From Tannerella forsythia (lineage in GTDB: Bacteria > Bacteroidota > Bacteroidia > Bacteroidales > Tannerellaceae), in the NCBI RefSeq assembly GCF_001006485.1, contig NZ_JUET01000075.1:1-61524 (forward strand): a DNA stretch of 61,524 nt, written 5' to 3'. Each line of letters opens with the position of its first letter. Position 1 is the stretch's first letter. Shown one piece after another: positions 1 through 9,407 of the stretch. The notes under the pieces were generated by a model. It ran no database searches. It saw nothing but the letters and a program-made list of their open reading frames with translations, and was not told where the DNA came from. The translations under genes were made by a program, and so were the position numbers.

Positions 1-182
1 CGCACGGCGAGACGATCTATATCCGCGTAGAGCGTAAAGATATCGCGAGCATCTACTCGGTAGCCGGCCAGTTAGTTCGGAGAATCGAACTGTCCGAAGG
101 CGATACGTCCGTCCCGATGCAACGCGGTGTATATGTGGTGACACTCAAAGACGGCACGGTGCATAAGGTGATCGTGAAATAA
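1..182 (+). CDS. C-terminal end of a type IX secretion (T9SS) cargo protein, partial
   Basis: The reading frame is open from the left edge and stops with TAA at 180-182. Only the last 59 residues are present. They read as a short beta-rich domain with the pattern IYSVAGQLVR...GVYVVTLKDG...KVIVK, ending in a basic tail. This is the pattern of the T9SS type A sorting domain, which directs proteins across the outer membrane by the Por system and is then cleaved. What the exported protein does cannot be told because the rest lies outside the window. The family call rests on the pattern only, but it fits a Bacteroidales oral or gut organism. Confidence 0.75.
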   Translation, partial: HGETIYIRVERKDIASIYSVAGQLVRRIELSEGDTSVPMQRGVYVVTLKDGTVHKVIVK

Positions 183-341
183 CGTTTTTTAGAGATCGCA
201 AGTTTTATCGTTGGAAATCCCCTTGTGCGGCATGTCCGTACGGGGGATTTCCCTTTTATTTGCCTCCACACGGCATATCGGCATCGGGTGGGAAATCTCC
301 GTTGCGGAATGTGGGTGGATGGGAAAAGTGATAAAATTAAC

Positions 342-349
342 TATCTTTG
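342..349 (+). promoter_or_regulatory. Bacteroidetes -7 promoter box upstream of the glutathione peroxidase gene
   Basis: TATCTTTG matches the Bacteroidetes consensus TAnnTTTG and lies about 90 bases before the start codon at 439. No clear -33 TTTG was seen at the usual 19-base distance. Confidence 0.6.
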
Positions 350-438
350 TCGTCCGGTCAGGAGAATCAATCCGTTTTTACATCTCCGGATTTCTGTTGA
401 ACGGGCAAACAGTATCAATAATTTAAATAGATCATTTT

Positions 439-1038
439 ATGAAAAGAACAATGTTAGCGCTGCTGTCGCTTTGTTTTGTATGGACAGCTATGGCGCAGAG
501 CGGGATTTATGACATCACCGTCAAGGATGCCGAAGGGAAAGAGGTCTTGCTGAAAGAGTACGAGGGTAAGACGCTGCTGATTGTAAATACGGCGACAGGG
601 TGTGGTTTTACGCCTCAATACGAAGCCTTGGAAAAGCTTTATGAGCAATACAGGGAACAAGGCTTTGTTGTCCTCGACTTTCCCTGCAACCAGTTTGGCG
701 AGCAGGCACCGGGTACGATAGAAGAGATTAAGGACTTCTGCACCCTGAAGTACGGAACGAAGTTTCCATTGTTTGAGAAAATCGAGGTGAACGGCGAGAA
801 CGAATCGCCGCTCTATACGTATCTGAAGAGCCAAAAAGGCTTCGAAGGTTTTACCGGTGAACGAGCCGATGCCATGAATGCCATGCTCAAGAAGAAAGAC
901 AAAGACTACGCAAGCAAGCCCGATATCAAATGGAACTTCACGAAGTTTCTGGTCGATAAGCAAGGGAACGTGGTGGCTCGCTTCGAGCCCACCGCCGGCA
1001 TGGACGAGGTGGAGAAAGCTATCCGGGCTTTGTTGTAA
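439..1038 (+). CDS. glutathione peroxidase, exported
   Basis: A 199-residue protein of the glutathione peroxidase (thioredoxin-fold) family, which reduces hydroperoxides. The active-site region NTATGCGFTPQY has the peroxidatic Cys at about residue 55 in place of selenocysteine, and FPCNQFGEQ with a second Cys at about residue 83 is the family's second hallmark. KWNFTKFLVD near the end carries the conserved Trp-Asn-Phe. The first 19 residues form a hydrophobic signal peptide ending AMAQ, so the enzyme should act in the periplasm. Cys-type bacterial members usually use thioredoxin rather than glutathione, so the real electron donor is uncertain. It stands alone under its own promoter. Confidence 0.9.
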   Translation: MKRTMLALLSLCFVWTAMAQSGIYDITVKDAEGKEVLLKEYEGKTLLIVNTATGCGFTPQYEALEKLYEQYREQGFVVLDFPCNQFGEQAPGTIEEIKDFCTLKYGTKFPLFEKIEVNGENESPLYTYLKSQKGFEGFTGERADAMNAMLKKKDKDYASKPDIKWNFTKFLVDKQGNVVARFEPTAGMDEVEKAIRALL

Positions 1039-1087
1039 ACAGCTTGAACGTTTTTCCTAACACGCTCCGCATGGGGCTGAACTAATG

Positions 1088-1108
1088 TACCCCTGCGGGG
1101 CTGTTTTT
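1088..1108 (+). terminator. possible weak terminator after the glutathione peroxidase gene
   Basis: A short CCCC-TGC-GGGG stem is followed within four bases by a run of five T. The stem is only four base pairs, so this is a weak call. Confidence 0.3.
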
Positions 1109-1109
1109 A

Positions 1110-1260
1110 AATCGTCAATTGTCGGTTGTTAATGGCTATATAGCATTCAGTTGTCAGCATTCTGCATTCATAATTCATAATCGTTCGTTAGCATTCAGCC
1201 TTTCCGAGGTTTGGTTATAAGGTGAGCCTGTGTCTCTCGTTTTTGTTTGACTTCATCACG
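1110..1260. repeat. non-coding stretch with short AT-rich repeated words
   Basis: The gap between the peroxidase gene and frr contains recurring words such as gcattcag, cattcataattcataat and again gcattcag. Similar low-complexity spacers are common between Bacteroidales genes. No gene is visible here. Confidence 0.35.
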
Positions 1261-1282
1261 ATTACGATCTTGCTTACCCACA

Positions 1283-1314
1283 TTTTGCATATATGCGAAA
1301 AGGAACTATCTTTG
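1283..1314 (+). promoter_or_regulatory. canonical Bacteroidetes promoter for frr-rsgA
   Basis: TTTTG at 1283-1287 and TATCTTTG at 1307-1314 are separated by 19 bases, exactly the -33/-7 layout of the Bacteroidetes housekeeping sigma factor. The start codon of frr is 23 bases downstream of the -7 box. Confidence 0.8.
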
Positions 1315-1337
1315 TGAAAAATAAAAAATAAAAAGTT

Positions 1338-1901
1338 ATGTTAGCAGACATCCACCAAATCATCACAGAGGCCGAAACGAAGATGTCGTCGGCTATTCGT
1401 TATTTAGACGATGAGCTGGCACGCATTCGCGCCGGCAAAGCAAGCCCGCGTATTTTAGACAATGTCAAAGTGTCTTATTACGGTAGTATGACACCGCTCG
1501 CCAATGTTTCATCTATCACGACACCCGATGCCAAAACGATGATCATCACTCCATGGGAAAAACCGATGTTGAAGGAGATTGAGAAGGCGATCCTCTCGTC
1601 CGAAGTAGGCATTACCCCCGAGAATAACGGTGAAGTGATCCGCCTTGGCATCCCGCCGCTCACCGAAGAACGTCGCCGTTCATTGGCCAAGGGCGCCAAA
1701 CAACATGCCGAAACGGCAAAGATCAGCATCCGTAACACGCGCCGGGAGGTGATCGAGCTGCTCAAGAAAGCCATTAAGGAGGGAGTGCCCGAAGATGCGG
1801 GAAAAGATGCCGAGGCTACCGTGCAGAAGATTCACGATAAGTACGTCAAGCAAGTGGACGAGCTGTATGCGGCGAAAGAAAAAGAAATCATGACCGTTTG
1901 A
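1338..1901 (+). CDS. frr: ribosome recycling factor
   Basis: A protein of 187 residues, the usual length for the family, that splits post-termination ribosomes together with EF-G. The N-terminal helix ([26 protein letters not shown]), the central segment [19 protein letters not shown] and the C-terminal helix pair with [18 protein letters not shown] are all characteristic. The gene has its own well-formed promoter and its TGA stop overlaps the rsgA start (TGATG), so the two translation-related genes are almost certainly co-transcribed and translationally coupled. Confidence 0.97.
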   Translation: MLADIHQIITEAETKMSSAIRYLDDELARIRAGKASPRILDNVKVSYYGSMTPLANVSSITTPDAKTMIITPWEKPMLKEIEKAILSSEVGITPENNGEVIRLGIPPLTEERRRSLAKGAKQHAETAKISIRNTRREVIELLKKAIKEGVPEDAGKDAEATVQKIHDKYVKQVDELYAAKEKEIMTV

Positions 1902-2833
1902 TGCACGGTCTTGTCGTAAAAAACACCGGCAGCCGGTATACGGTTCATACCGACGACGGACGGTCTGTCGATTGTAAGATCAAGGGCTCATTCCGGTTGA
2001 AAGGCATCCGGAGTACAAATCCGGTCACCATCGGCGACCGGGTCGAAATCGAAGAGAACCGCGAAGGCAGCGCGTGCATCACAGCGATCGATGCCCGCCG
2101 CAACTATATGATCCGGAGGGCATCGAACCTCTCAAAGGAGTCACATATCCTTGCGGCGAATATCGACTTGGCACTGCTCGTCGTCACGATTCATTATCCG
2201 CAGACGACAACGACTTTTATCGATCGTTTCCTTGCCACTGCCGAGGCCTACGGGATTCCTGCCTTGCTCGTCTTCAATAAAACAGACCGGTATGATGCTG
2301 ATGAGCTTGAATATGTAGAAGAGCTGATGACACTCTATCGCACCATCGGGTACGATTGCATGAAACTTTGCGCTACGTCGGGCGAAGGAATCGACGCGTT
2401 GTCGGACAAGATCAGCAACAGGATTACGCTGCTGTCCGGCCACTCGGGCGTTGGCAAATCGACGATTATCAACAAACTGCTGCCGCATGCCAAGCTCCGA
2501 ACGAAAGATATCTCCGAATATCACCAAACAGGCGTTCATACTACGACATTCTCCGAAATGATTCCGCTTCCGAACGGAGGCTATCTGATCGATACGCCCG
2601 GCATCAAAGGCTTCGGCACGATTGAGATGCAAGGAGGCGAAGTGGCGCACTATTTTCCGGAGATATTCAAACACTCGGCCGACTGCCGGTTTAGCAACTG
2701 CACACACACTCATGAACCGGGATGTGCGGTACGCGAGGCCATCGAAGCGCATTCTATCAGTCGGTCGCGCTACAAAAGTTACCTCAACATCCTTGAAGAC
2801 ATGGACGGCGCGAAATACCGCGAGGCCTACTGA
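1901..2833 (+). CDS. rsgA: small ribosomal subunit biogenesis GTPase RsgA
   Basis: About 310 residues with the circularly permuted GTPase order of RsgA/YjeQ: an N-terminal OB fold, then the G4 motif FNKTDR, then the P loop [15 protein letters not shown], then the switch and G3 region (DTPGIKGFG), and finally the zinc-binding region with Cys and His residues ([16 protein letters not shown]). It helps to mature the 30S subunit. The frame is open three bases further upstream (TTG), but ATG at 1901 overlaps the frr stop and is the natural start. Confidence 0.96.
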   Translation: MHGLVVKNTGSRYTVHTDDGRSVDCKIKGSFRLKGIRSTNPVTIGDRVEIEENREGSACITAIDARRNYMIRRASNLSKESHILAANIDLALLVVTIHYPQTTTTFIDRFLATAEAYGIPALLVFNKTDRYDADELEYVEELMTLYRTIGYDCMKLCATSGEGIDALSDKISNRITLLSGHSGVGKSTIINKLLPHAKLRTKDISEYHQTGVHTTTFSEMIPLPNGGYLIDTPGIKGFGTIEMQGGEVAHYFPEIFKHSADCRFSNCTHTHEPGCAVREAIEAHSISRSRYKSYLNILEDMDGAKYREAY

Positions 2834-2844
2834 AGCGATGTTAC

Positions 2845-4170
2845 TCAGACAGCCGGCAGACCCATGCCTGTAATCTTGCGATACAGGTCGAGGGCGTAGA
2901 CGTCCGTCATGCCCGAAATATAATCGAGCGCACATTGAATCTTCCCGTACGTCGTAGACGCCTTGATGTCATACTGACCCGGCACACGGCGGAGGAGCAG
3001 TTGGCTGTATGCATGCTCGGGATGGAGCACGGCGTCAATCACCGTCTCAAGCAGGTAGCCGAAGATACGATACCCTGCCAGTTCAACGTCGACCACCTCA
3101 TTCGCGACGTAAATTTTCCGGTAAGCCACCTCCGAACACGCCTTATATGCCTGACGCGCCTGTTCGTTGATACAGTCGATCAGCGGCGCATCGAAGCTTC
3201 CGTCAAGTAACCTTTCCTCGTTCTCGATAAAGACCCGGGTGCATTCATCGACTAACAGTCCGATGATGCACGAGCGGAGATAGGCGATCTGCTCATTTGT
3301 GTCGTCTACCATAGCCATCGTCTGCCGAATGTCGTTCAGACGCCTTCCTTCGAAAAAACCAAGCAGCAGCCCGATGGCCTCTTCGCTTGTCAGCAAACGC
3401 AGCTTATGGGCGTCTTCGATATCCATAATCTGATAGCAAATATCGTCAGCAGCCTCGACTAAATAGACTAACGGGTAACGGACATACGCATCGGAAGCAC
3501 CGGCTTGTCCGGGAATGCCCAACTCCCGTGCGATGCGGCAATACGTTTCTTCTTCGGTCTGGAAGAAGCCGAATTTTTTCTTCGCGGACGCATGGGTCGA
3601 GGCATAAGGATACTTAACGATGGAAGCAAGTGTGCTGTATGTCAGGGCAAACCCACCTTTTCGACGCCCGATAAACTGGTGCGTGAGCAAGCGTATGGCG
3701 TTGGCATTGCCTTCAAAGTGTACAAAGTCTTCCCATCGGCCGCCTTCGGCACGTACGCGAGCTTCGAGCTGTCGGCCCGCACCTTCGGAGAAGAATGCCG
3801 AGATAGCCCGCTCTCCTGAGTGCCCGAACGGAGGATTGCCCATGTCGTGCGCCAGACAGGCGGCCGAGACGATCGATCCGATCTCTTGCAGGTTGGTCGC
3901 CTCACCTCCGTATTTCTGTATCAGACGCGTAGCGATATTCGTGCCGAGCGATCGCCCAACACACGATACCTCTAAACTATGCGTCAGTCGATTGTGTACA
4001 AAGATGCTGCCGGGTAGAGGAAAGACCTGCGTCTTGTTCTGTAACCGTCGAAAAGGAGAAGAGAAGATCAGCCGATCATAATCGCGCTGAAAGTTTGTCC
4101 GTTCATGCTTCCGTTCATGGTAAGCCTCGATGCCGAGACGCTTACCGGATATTAATTCGTTCCACTGCAT
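2845..4170 (-). CDS. dgt: deoxyguanosinetriphosphate triphosphohydrolase-like protein
   Basis: A 441-residue HD-domain phosphohydrolase that removes triphosphate from dNTPs. The conserved N-terminal signature YDRLIFSSPFRRLQNKTQVFPL, then HNRLTHSLEVSCVGRSLG, and the metal-binding HD in CLAHDMGNPPFGHSGE are all clear. The length suits the dGTPase family. It is transcribed opposite to rsgA and convergent with it; only 11 bases separate the stop codons. A weak Bacteroidetes -7 box (TATTTTTG on the minus strand, 4226-4233) lies upstream. Confidence 0.93.
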   Translation of the reverse strand: MQWNELISGKRLGIEAYHERKHERTNFQRDYDRLIFSSPFRRLQNKTQVFPLPGSIFVHNRLTHSLEVSCVGRSLGTNIATRLIQKYGGEATNLQEIGSIVSAACLAHDMGNPPFGHSGERAISAFFSEGAGRQLEARVRAEGGRWEDFVHFEGNANAIRLLTHQFIGRRKGGFALTYSTLASIVKYPYASTHASAKKKFGFFQTEEETYCRIARELGIPGQAGASDAYVRYPLVYLVEAADDICYQIMDIEDAHKLRLLTSEEAIGLLLGFFEGRRLNDIRQTMAMVDDTNEQIAYLRSCIIGLLVDECTRVFIENEERLLDGSFDAPLIDCINEQARQAYKACSEVAYRKIYVANEVVDVELAGYRIFGYLLETVIDAVLHPEHAYSQLLLRRVPGQYDIKASTTYGKIQCALDYISGMTDVYALDLYRKITGMGLPAV

Positions 4171-4630
4171 ACCTGTTCCGGTTGAATCGTTTTGAAAGAT
4201 GTTTTACTTTTTTGTTCCGGGCATGCAAAAATAACATAATTCGAACTAATTCCGGACAGATATTGTTCGGAAAACAATTTCTTCGCACGCAGGAAGACTT
4301 AAACCTAAATTCCACAATAAAGACGATATGCCATAACGGGCGAGCAAGAGGGCGAACACACAGGTTCACCCCTACGCAACGACCGAATACCGACTACTGA
4401 CCGGAATAATTTTCAACATACTTTCAGATTGCTGTGGGAAAAGGTGAATAAATTTCAGTCTGATACTTTTTTTAATCTCCTGAAAACAAAATGACATTTT
4501 GTCGCAAAAATCCAGTTTTATACGCTTTGAATCAATTGTTAAAGATAAGACAAAATGACATAAGATTAAAAAATGAATCTATCTTTGCGCGGTTTTTTAA
4601 AACAGGAACATATAATCGATCAAAAAACGT
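4171..4630. promoter_or_regulatory. 460-base intergenic region with a susC promoter
   Basis: No gene is visible. At the right end TATCTTTG (4580-4587) forms a -7 box 44 bases before the susC start codon. The minus-strand motif at 4226-4233 may serve dgt. The middle is AT-rich and shows no strong hairpin. No sigma/anti-sigma or hybrid two-component gene is present, although such genes often flank susC genes. Confidence 0.55.
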
Positions 4631-7600
4631 ATGAATAAACATCTATTATTTATGTTTGTGCTGTTTTTCTTAGGCACAAACGTGCTGTTGGCACAAAAGA
4701 AAGTGAGCGGCATCGTGAAAGAAGCCGACACGAACGAGCCGCTGATTGGAGCGACGGTTGTGGTGAAGGGAACAACGAACGGTGTCATTACGGACTTAGA
4801 CGGTCATTACGCCATCGAAGTCAATGCGAACGAAGTATTGCAGTTTGCTTATGTGGGTCTTGAGACTCATGAAGAGACAGTAGGAGAACGTACGGTAATC
4901 AATGTATCGCTGGCCTCTTCGTCTGTCAAAATTAACGAAGTGGTGGTTACGGCCATGGGACTCGAACGCAAAGCTAAGAGCTTGACTTATGCGACACAGC
5001 AAGTAGGCGGCGGTGAATTGACCCGTGCCAAGGAGACGAACCTGATCAACAGCTTGCAGGGTAAAACGGCAGGCCTAGTCATCACCCCGAACTCTACCGG
5101 TGCGGGCGGGTCGTCGAAACTGTTGATCCGCGGAAACAAATCGGCGCAGGGTAACAACCAGCCGCTGATCGTCATCGACGGCATTCCGATGGCCAACTCG
5201 ACAACGACGCAGATGGAAGGCGAGTTTGGCGGACGTGACGGAGGGGATGCCTTGTCGAACCTCAACCCCGACGATATTGCCGGCATCAGTGTCTTGAAAG
5301 GTGCTTCGGCCGCAGCGCTGTACGGAAGTATGGCTGCCAACGGCGTGGTGATGATTACCACCAAGAAAGGATCGGCAGGAAGCGTGCGTGTGGATGTATC
5401 AAGCAACACTACGTTCGAAACGCCCTTAGACGCTCCGAAACTGCAAAGCACGTATGGTGCCGCCGTATCAGGCTCGGGCGCACTGGCACAGGACAGCTGG
5501 GGCGAAAAAATCAGCGGCGAAGCCAAAGGAGCGAACCGCCTCGATGAGTTCTTCCGCACAGGAATGACCACGATCAACTCACTCTCAATCAGCGGAGGAT
5601 CGGAAAGGACCCAAAGCTATGTTTCGTATGCCAACACGTCAGCAAACGGTATCATGCCGACCAATACGTTTACCCGTCATAACATGATGGCTAAAGAAAC
5701 CTTCAAGCTGTTTGATAATAAAGTAACGGTTAACGCCTCCCTGAATTATATCACGCAGAAAGGCCGGAACCGTCATGAACCGGGACAATATCGCAACCCG
5801 CTGACCGGGCTTTATACGTTCCCTGCGAATGGTGACTTCCGTCAATACAAAAACGAATTTGAAAAGTATGACGATCTGAAAGGTTATCCCGTTCAACAAT
5901 GGTATCGCGACGTAAATCAGGATTTCAGCGCTAACCCGTATTGGGTGCTGCATCGCAATCCGCACACCGAAAAACGCGATCGCGTGATGGCTTCGGCAAG
6001 CATCCGCTATAACATCACCGACTATCTGAACCTTCAGGGACGTTTGAACTATGACCGCATTGCCGATCTTTATGAACGGAAGATTTATGCGTCTACCTCA
6101 ACCACGCTGCATAACGTGAACGGCGAATATCGTCAGGAACGTGATGACAGCCGTCAGTTCTACGGCGACTTGATGGCGAACTTCAACAAGACCTTCGATG
6201 TGTGGAGCGTGACCGCTTCGGTCGGAACGAGCTTTACAGACCTCAAGGAAACGGGGATCATTGCATCCGGCAGCGGCGACGTCTACATCCCGAATTTCTT
6301 CCATCTTGCCAATGGCTCGAAGAATGGCTCGGAAAACAAACGCTCGAAAACGCAGAAACGTCTCAATAGTGTGTTCGGTACGGCGCAAATCGGATACAAG
6401 GAGATGCTCTATCTCGACGTGACGGGACGTAACGACTGGTCGTCAACTCTTTCGTACACGCCCAACGTATCGTATTTCTATCCGTCGTTCGGATTGACGG
6501 CGTTGATCAACGAGATAACCACCCTGCCCGAAGCATTCAACCTGTTGAAGGCGCGTGCGTCATACTCCATAGTAGGTAACGATATGCCGGCTTACATCAC
6601 AAACCCGACGCATAAGTTCCGGAACGGTTCGGTCGATTTCAACACAAGCGTTCCTTTTACCGAAATGAAACCCGAAAAACTGAAATCGATGGAGTTCGGA
6701 TTTGATCTCTCGATGTTCGATAACCACTTCGAGATGGATTTCACCTATTACAAGACAAACAATACAAATCAGTACTTCAGCATGGAAGCCTCGGCTGCAA
6801 CCGGATACAGCAATTACTATTTTAATGCCGGCGACATCCAGAATTCCGGCTTTGAAACGACGATGAGCTGGAGACAACCCATTACTGCTGATTTCTTATG
6901 GAAAACTTCGCTCAACCTCTCATACAACAACAATGTCATTAAAAAACTGGACGACCGTCAAGACGTAGCGAAAGAAAACCGTTTGACTCACGTAGGGCTC
7001 GGAAGCTTGAGAGGATATGACATGCGTCTTGTAGAAGGCGGATCGTATGGAGACCTGTATTCGAAAACGGTTGTACGCGACAAGAATGGGGTTATTCAGG
7101 TAGATAAAGAGGGGAATACTTTGGTTTCGGAAGATAAAGAATATGTTGGGAATGTGAACCCCAAGTGGAATTTGGGGTGGAGCAACTCTTTCAACTATAA
7201 AGATATGCAGTTCTATTTCCTTATCGACGGACGCATCGGCGGGAACTTTGTGGACTTGACGCAAGCTACGCTCGACGCCTACGGGGTATCCCAAAACTCG
7301 GCCGATGCACGCGACAATGGCGGAGTAGACCTCGGTAACGGAACGAAAGTCGACGCCGGAACATTCTATCGATCCATCGGACAAAAAGAGAAAGGGGGAG
7401 ACTATTATGTGTACTCGGCTACGAACTTCCGCCTGCGCGAATTGTCGATCGGTTACGCTTTCCGCAATCTGCTCGGTGCCGGCAAAGACCTTGGCGTAAG
7501 CTTGATCGGGCGTAACTTGTTCTTCTTTTACAAAGATGCACCGTCCGACCCCGAAGTGTCAATGTCTACATCGAACGGTTATTCCGGATCGAACTATTTC

Positions 7601-7651
7601 GCACTGCCGGCTACACGCAGTTTGGGTATTAATTTGAAAGCAACATTCTAA
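4631..7651 (+). CDS. SusC/RagA-family TonB-linked outer membrane protein
   Basis: A 1,006-residue outer-membrane transporter. A signal peptide ends at LLAQ (about residue 21), followed by a carboxypeptidase-regulatory-like domain (VSGIVKEADTNEPLIGATVVVKG), a TonB-dependent plug (IDGIPMANST, LSNLNPDDIAGISVLKGASAAALYGS) and a long beta barrel ending in Phe. SusC-type proteins form the barrel beneath a SusD lid and import oligosaccharides or peptides in a TonB-driven step. It is followed after 16 bases by its SusD partner. No glycosidase, peptidase or regulator flanks the pair, so the substrate cannot be inferred. Confidence 0.95.
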   Translation: MNKHLLFMFVLFFLGTNVLLAQKKVSGIVKEADTNEPLIGATVVVKGTTNGVITDLDGHYAIEVNANEVLQFAYVGLETHEETVGERTVINVSLASSSVKINEVVVTAMGLERKAKSLTYATQQVGGGELTRAKETNLINSLQGKTAGLVITPNSTGAGGSSKLLIRGNKSAQGNNQPLIVIDGIPMANSTTTQMEGEFGGRDGGDALSNLNPDDIAGISVLKGASAAALYGSMAANGVVMITTKKGSAGSVRVDVSSNTTFETPLDAPKLQSTYGAAVSGSGALAQDSWGEKISGEAKGANRLDEFFRTGMTTINSLSISGGSERTQSYVSYANTSANGIMPTNTFTRHNMMAKETFKLFDNKVTVNASLNYITQKGRNRHEPGQYRNPLTGLYTFPANGDFRQYKNEFEKYDDLKGYPVQQWYRDVNQDFSANPYWVLHRNPHTEKRDRVMASASIRYNITDYLNLQGRLNYDRIADLYERKIYASTSTTLHNVNGEYRQERDDSRQFYGDLMANFNKTFDVWSVTASVGTSFTDLKETGIIASGSGDVYIPNFFHLANGSKNGSENKRSKTQKRLNSVFGTAQIGYKEMLYLDVTGRNDWSSTLSYTPNVSYFYPSFGLTALINEITTLPEAFNLLKARASYSIVGNDMPAYITNPTHKFRNGSVDFNTSVPFTEMKPEKLKSMEFGFDLSMFDNHFEMDFTYYKTNNTNQYFSMEASAATGYSNYYFNAGDIQNSGFETTMSWRQPITADFLWKTSLNLSYNNNVIKKLDDRQDVAKENRLTHVGLGSLRGYDMRLVEGGSYGDLYSKTVVRDKNGVIQVDKEGNTLVSEDKEYVGNVNPKWNLGWSNSFNYKDMQFYFLIDGRIGGNFVDLTQATLDAYGVSQNSADARDNGGVDLGNGTKVDAGTFYRSIGQKEKGGDYYVYSATNFRLRELSIGYAFRNLLGAGKDLGVSLIGRNLFFFYKDAPSDPEVSMSTSNGYSGSNYFALPATRSLGINLKATF

Positions 7652-7667
7652 CATAAAGCAATCATAT

Positions 7668-9320
7668 ATGAAAACAATCAATAAATTCAATCTGAAGAAC
7701 GGTGTGCTGGCCGCCGCCGTCATGGTATTTGGCGCAACGGCATGTACCAGCAATTTTGAAGAACTCAATACGGATCCGACCGGACTGACCTCTTTACAGG
7801 CTCAGCAAGTCGGCTCCTTCATGCAGGAAGCACAGCGTTCCATCTATTACAATCAAACAAACGGAAACTGGGAATATCAACTGATCCAAAACCTTAATGC
7901 CGACTTGTACTCCGGTTATCTGGCTATCCCGACCCCGTTCGCTTCGAACAATAACAACAGCCAGTACGTCATGATGGACGGATGGAATAATCAGGGATTC
8001 AAAGATTACTTCCTGCATGTGATGAAACCGTGTGCGGCCTTGTTAGAAACACAAACAGCCGACGATTACGTGGCTATCACCAAGATATTAAGAGTGGCCG
8101 GTATGTCGAAAGCGGTCGATACGTATGGCCCGATACCCTATTCAAAAGCCATCAAAGGAGGAATCTTTATCGAATACGACTCGGAGGAGGCGATCTACAA
8201 ATCGTTTTTCGAAGACCTGGCCGATGCGATTCAACGACTGACTGCATTTGTTCGGAAGAACGGCGATGTGACCGGCCGTCTGAACTTCGACCTGATGTGC
8301 GGCAAGAGCCACACCACCTGGTTGCAGTTTGCCAATACGCTTCGTCTGCGCTTGGCTATGCGCGTGGTAAAAGTAGCGCCCGACCTGGCAAAGAAAGAAG
8401 CCGAAGCAGCCGTAGCTAATCCTTATGGCGTGTTGGAGAAAGTCAATATCGAGGTAAAAGACGAGAACACACGGAACCCGCTGATGGTGATCTGCCGCGA
8501 TTATAACGACTGCAGCATCGGCGCTTCGTTCGAGTCGATCCTGAAGGGCTACAAGGACCCTCGTTTGGTTAAAATGGCTTTGCCCGTAGGATGGATGGAT
8601 AAGGGAGATATCAAAGATCAAAGCGGAAAGGAAACGAACTCGATCGGTAAAATCTATGGTGTTCGGAACGGATTCGAGGTCCCGGCAGCCGGTGAATATA
8701 AGATGTACTCGATCCCGATGGTTAACACGGACGGCAAAGACCCCATGTCCACCGACTATCCGCTGCCGATTATGAAACGTGCCGAGTCGTATTTCCTTCG
8801 CGCTGAAGGCGCACTGCGCGGATGGGCTATGAAAGGAACAGCCGAGGACTTCTATAAGGAAGGAGTCCGTGTTTCGTTCGACGACTATAAGGTTTCGGCC
8901 GATTATAATGCCTATATTGAAGGCACCACAATGGCTGCCGACTACATAGATCCGCATAACCCGGCGTTGAATATGAAAGGAATGAACGATGTACCCGTGA
9001 AATTTATGACCGACGGAACGAACGAGCAGAAGCTGCAACAGATTATCACGCAGAAGTGGATCGCCGGATTCCCTGAAGGATTGAACGCATGGAGTGAATA
9101 TCGTCGCACAGGCTATCCGAAGCTCTTCCCGATCATAGCGAACAAAAGTGCGTTCCCCGAACTGACAACACTCGGTATCCGTCGTCTGCCGTTCTGCCAA
9201 AACGAGAAAAGCTTTAACAGGCCGGGCTACGACTCGGGCGTGAAAATCCTTGAAGCGCGTGGCGGCAAAGATAATATTGCTACGCGTCTCTGGTGGGATA
9301 CCCCTGCAGGAAACTTCTAA
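7668..9320 (+). CDS. SusD/RagB-family nutrient-binding outer membrane lipoprotein
   Basis: A 550-residue protein with a lipoprotein signal (hydrophobic stretch then TACTS, lipidated Cys at about residue 26) followed by the SusD-type start NFEELNTDPTGLT. The helix-rich repeats and the region YPLPIMKRAESYFLRAEGALRGW are typical of the SusD-like family. It binds the substrate at the cell surface and closes the SusC barrel. It is co-transcribed with the upstream gene, and the pair ends at a strong hairpin. Confidence 0.93.
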   Translation: MKTINKFNLKNGVLAAAVMVFGATACTSNFEELNTDPTGLTSLQAQQVGSFMQEAQRSIYYNQTNGNWEYQLIQNLNADLYSGYLAIPTPFASNNNNSQYVMMDGWNNQGFKDYFLHVMKPCAALLETQTADDYVAITKILRVAGMSKAVDTYGPIPYSKAIKGGIFIEYDSEEAIYKSFFEDLADAIQRLTAFVRKNGDVTGRLNFDLMCGKSHTTWLQFANTLRLRLAMRVVKVAPDLAKKEAEAAVANPYGVLEKVNIEVKDENTRNPLMVICRDYNDCSIGASFESILKGYKDPRLVKMALPVGWMDKGDIKDQSGKETNSIGKIYGVRNGFEVPAAGEYKMYSIPMVNTDGKDPMSTDYPLPIMKRAESYFLRAEGALRGWAMKGTAEDFYKEGVRVSFDDYKVSADYNAYIEGTTMAADYIDPHNPALNMKGMNDVPVKFMTDGTNEQKLQQIITQKWIAGFPEGLNAWSEYRRTGYPKLFPIIANKSAFPELTTLGIRRLPFCQNEKSFNRPGYDSGVKILEARGGKDNIATRLWWDTPAGNF

Positions 9321-9351
9321 AAGTCTTTTTGGAAGTGCCAGAGAAATAGAA

Positions 9352-9388
9352 GAGGGTGTGTCTAAACGCAGCGTTTGAGCACACCCTC
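9352..9388. terminator. hairpin terminator between susD and ackA, probably bidirectional
   Basis: GAGGGTGTG (9352-9360) pairs with CACACCCTC (9380-9388), and an inner AAACGC/GCGTTT stem tightens the hairpin. It lies between two convergent genes. A related hairpin occurs at 16422-16456, so this belongs to a small dispersed family. Confidence 0.75.
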
Positions 9389-9407
9389 TCTATCGTATGT
9401 AAAATTA

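Noticed and set aside
4631-9320. Full polysaccharide utilisation locus
   Set aside because: Only the SusC/SusD pair is present; no carbohydrate-active enzyme, anti-sigma factor or hybrid sensor flanks it.
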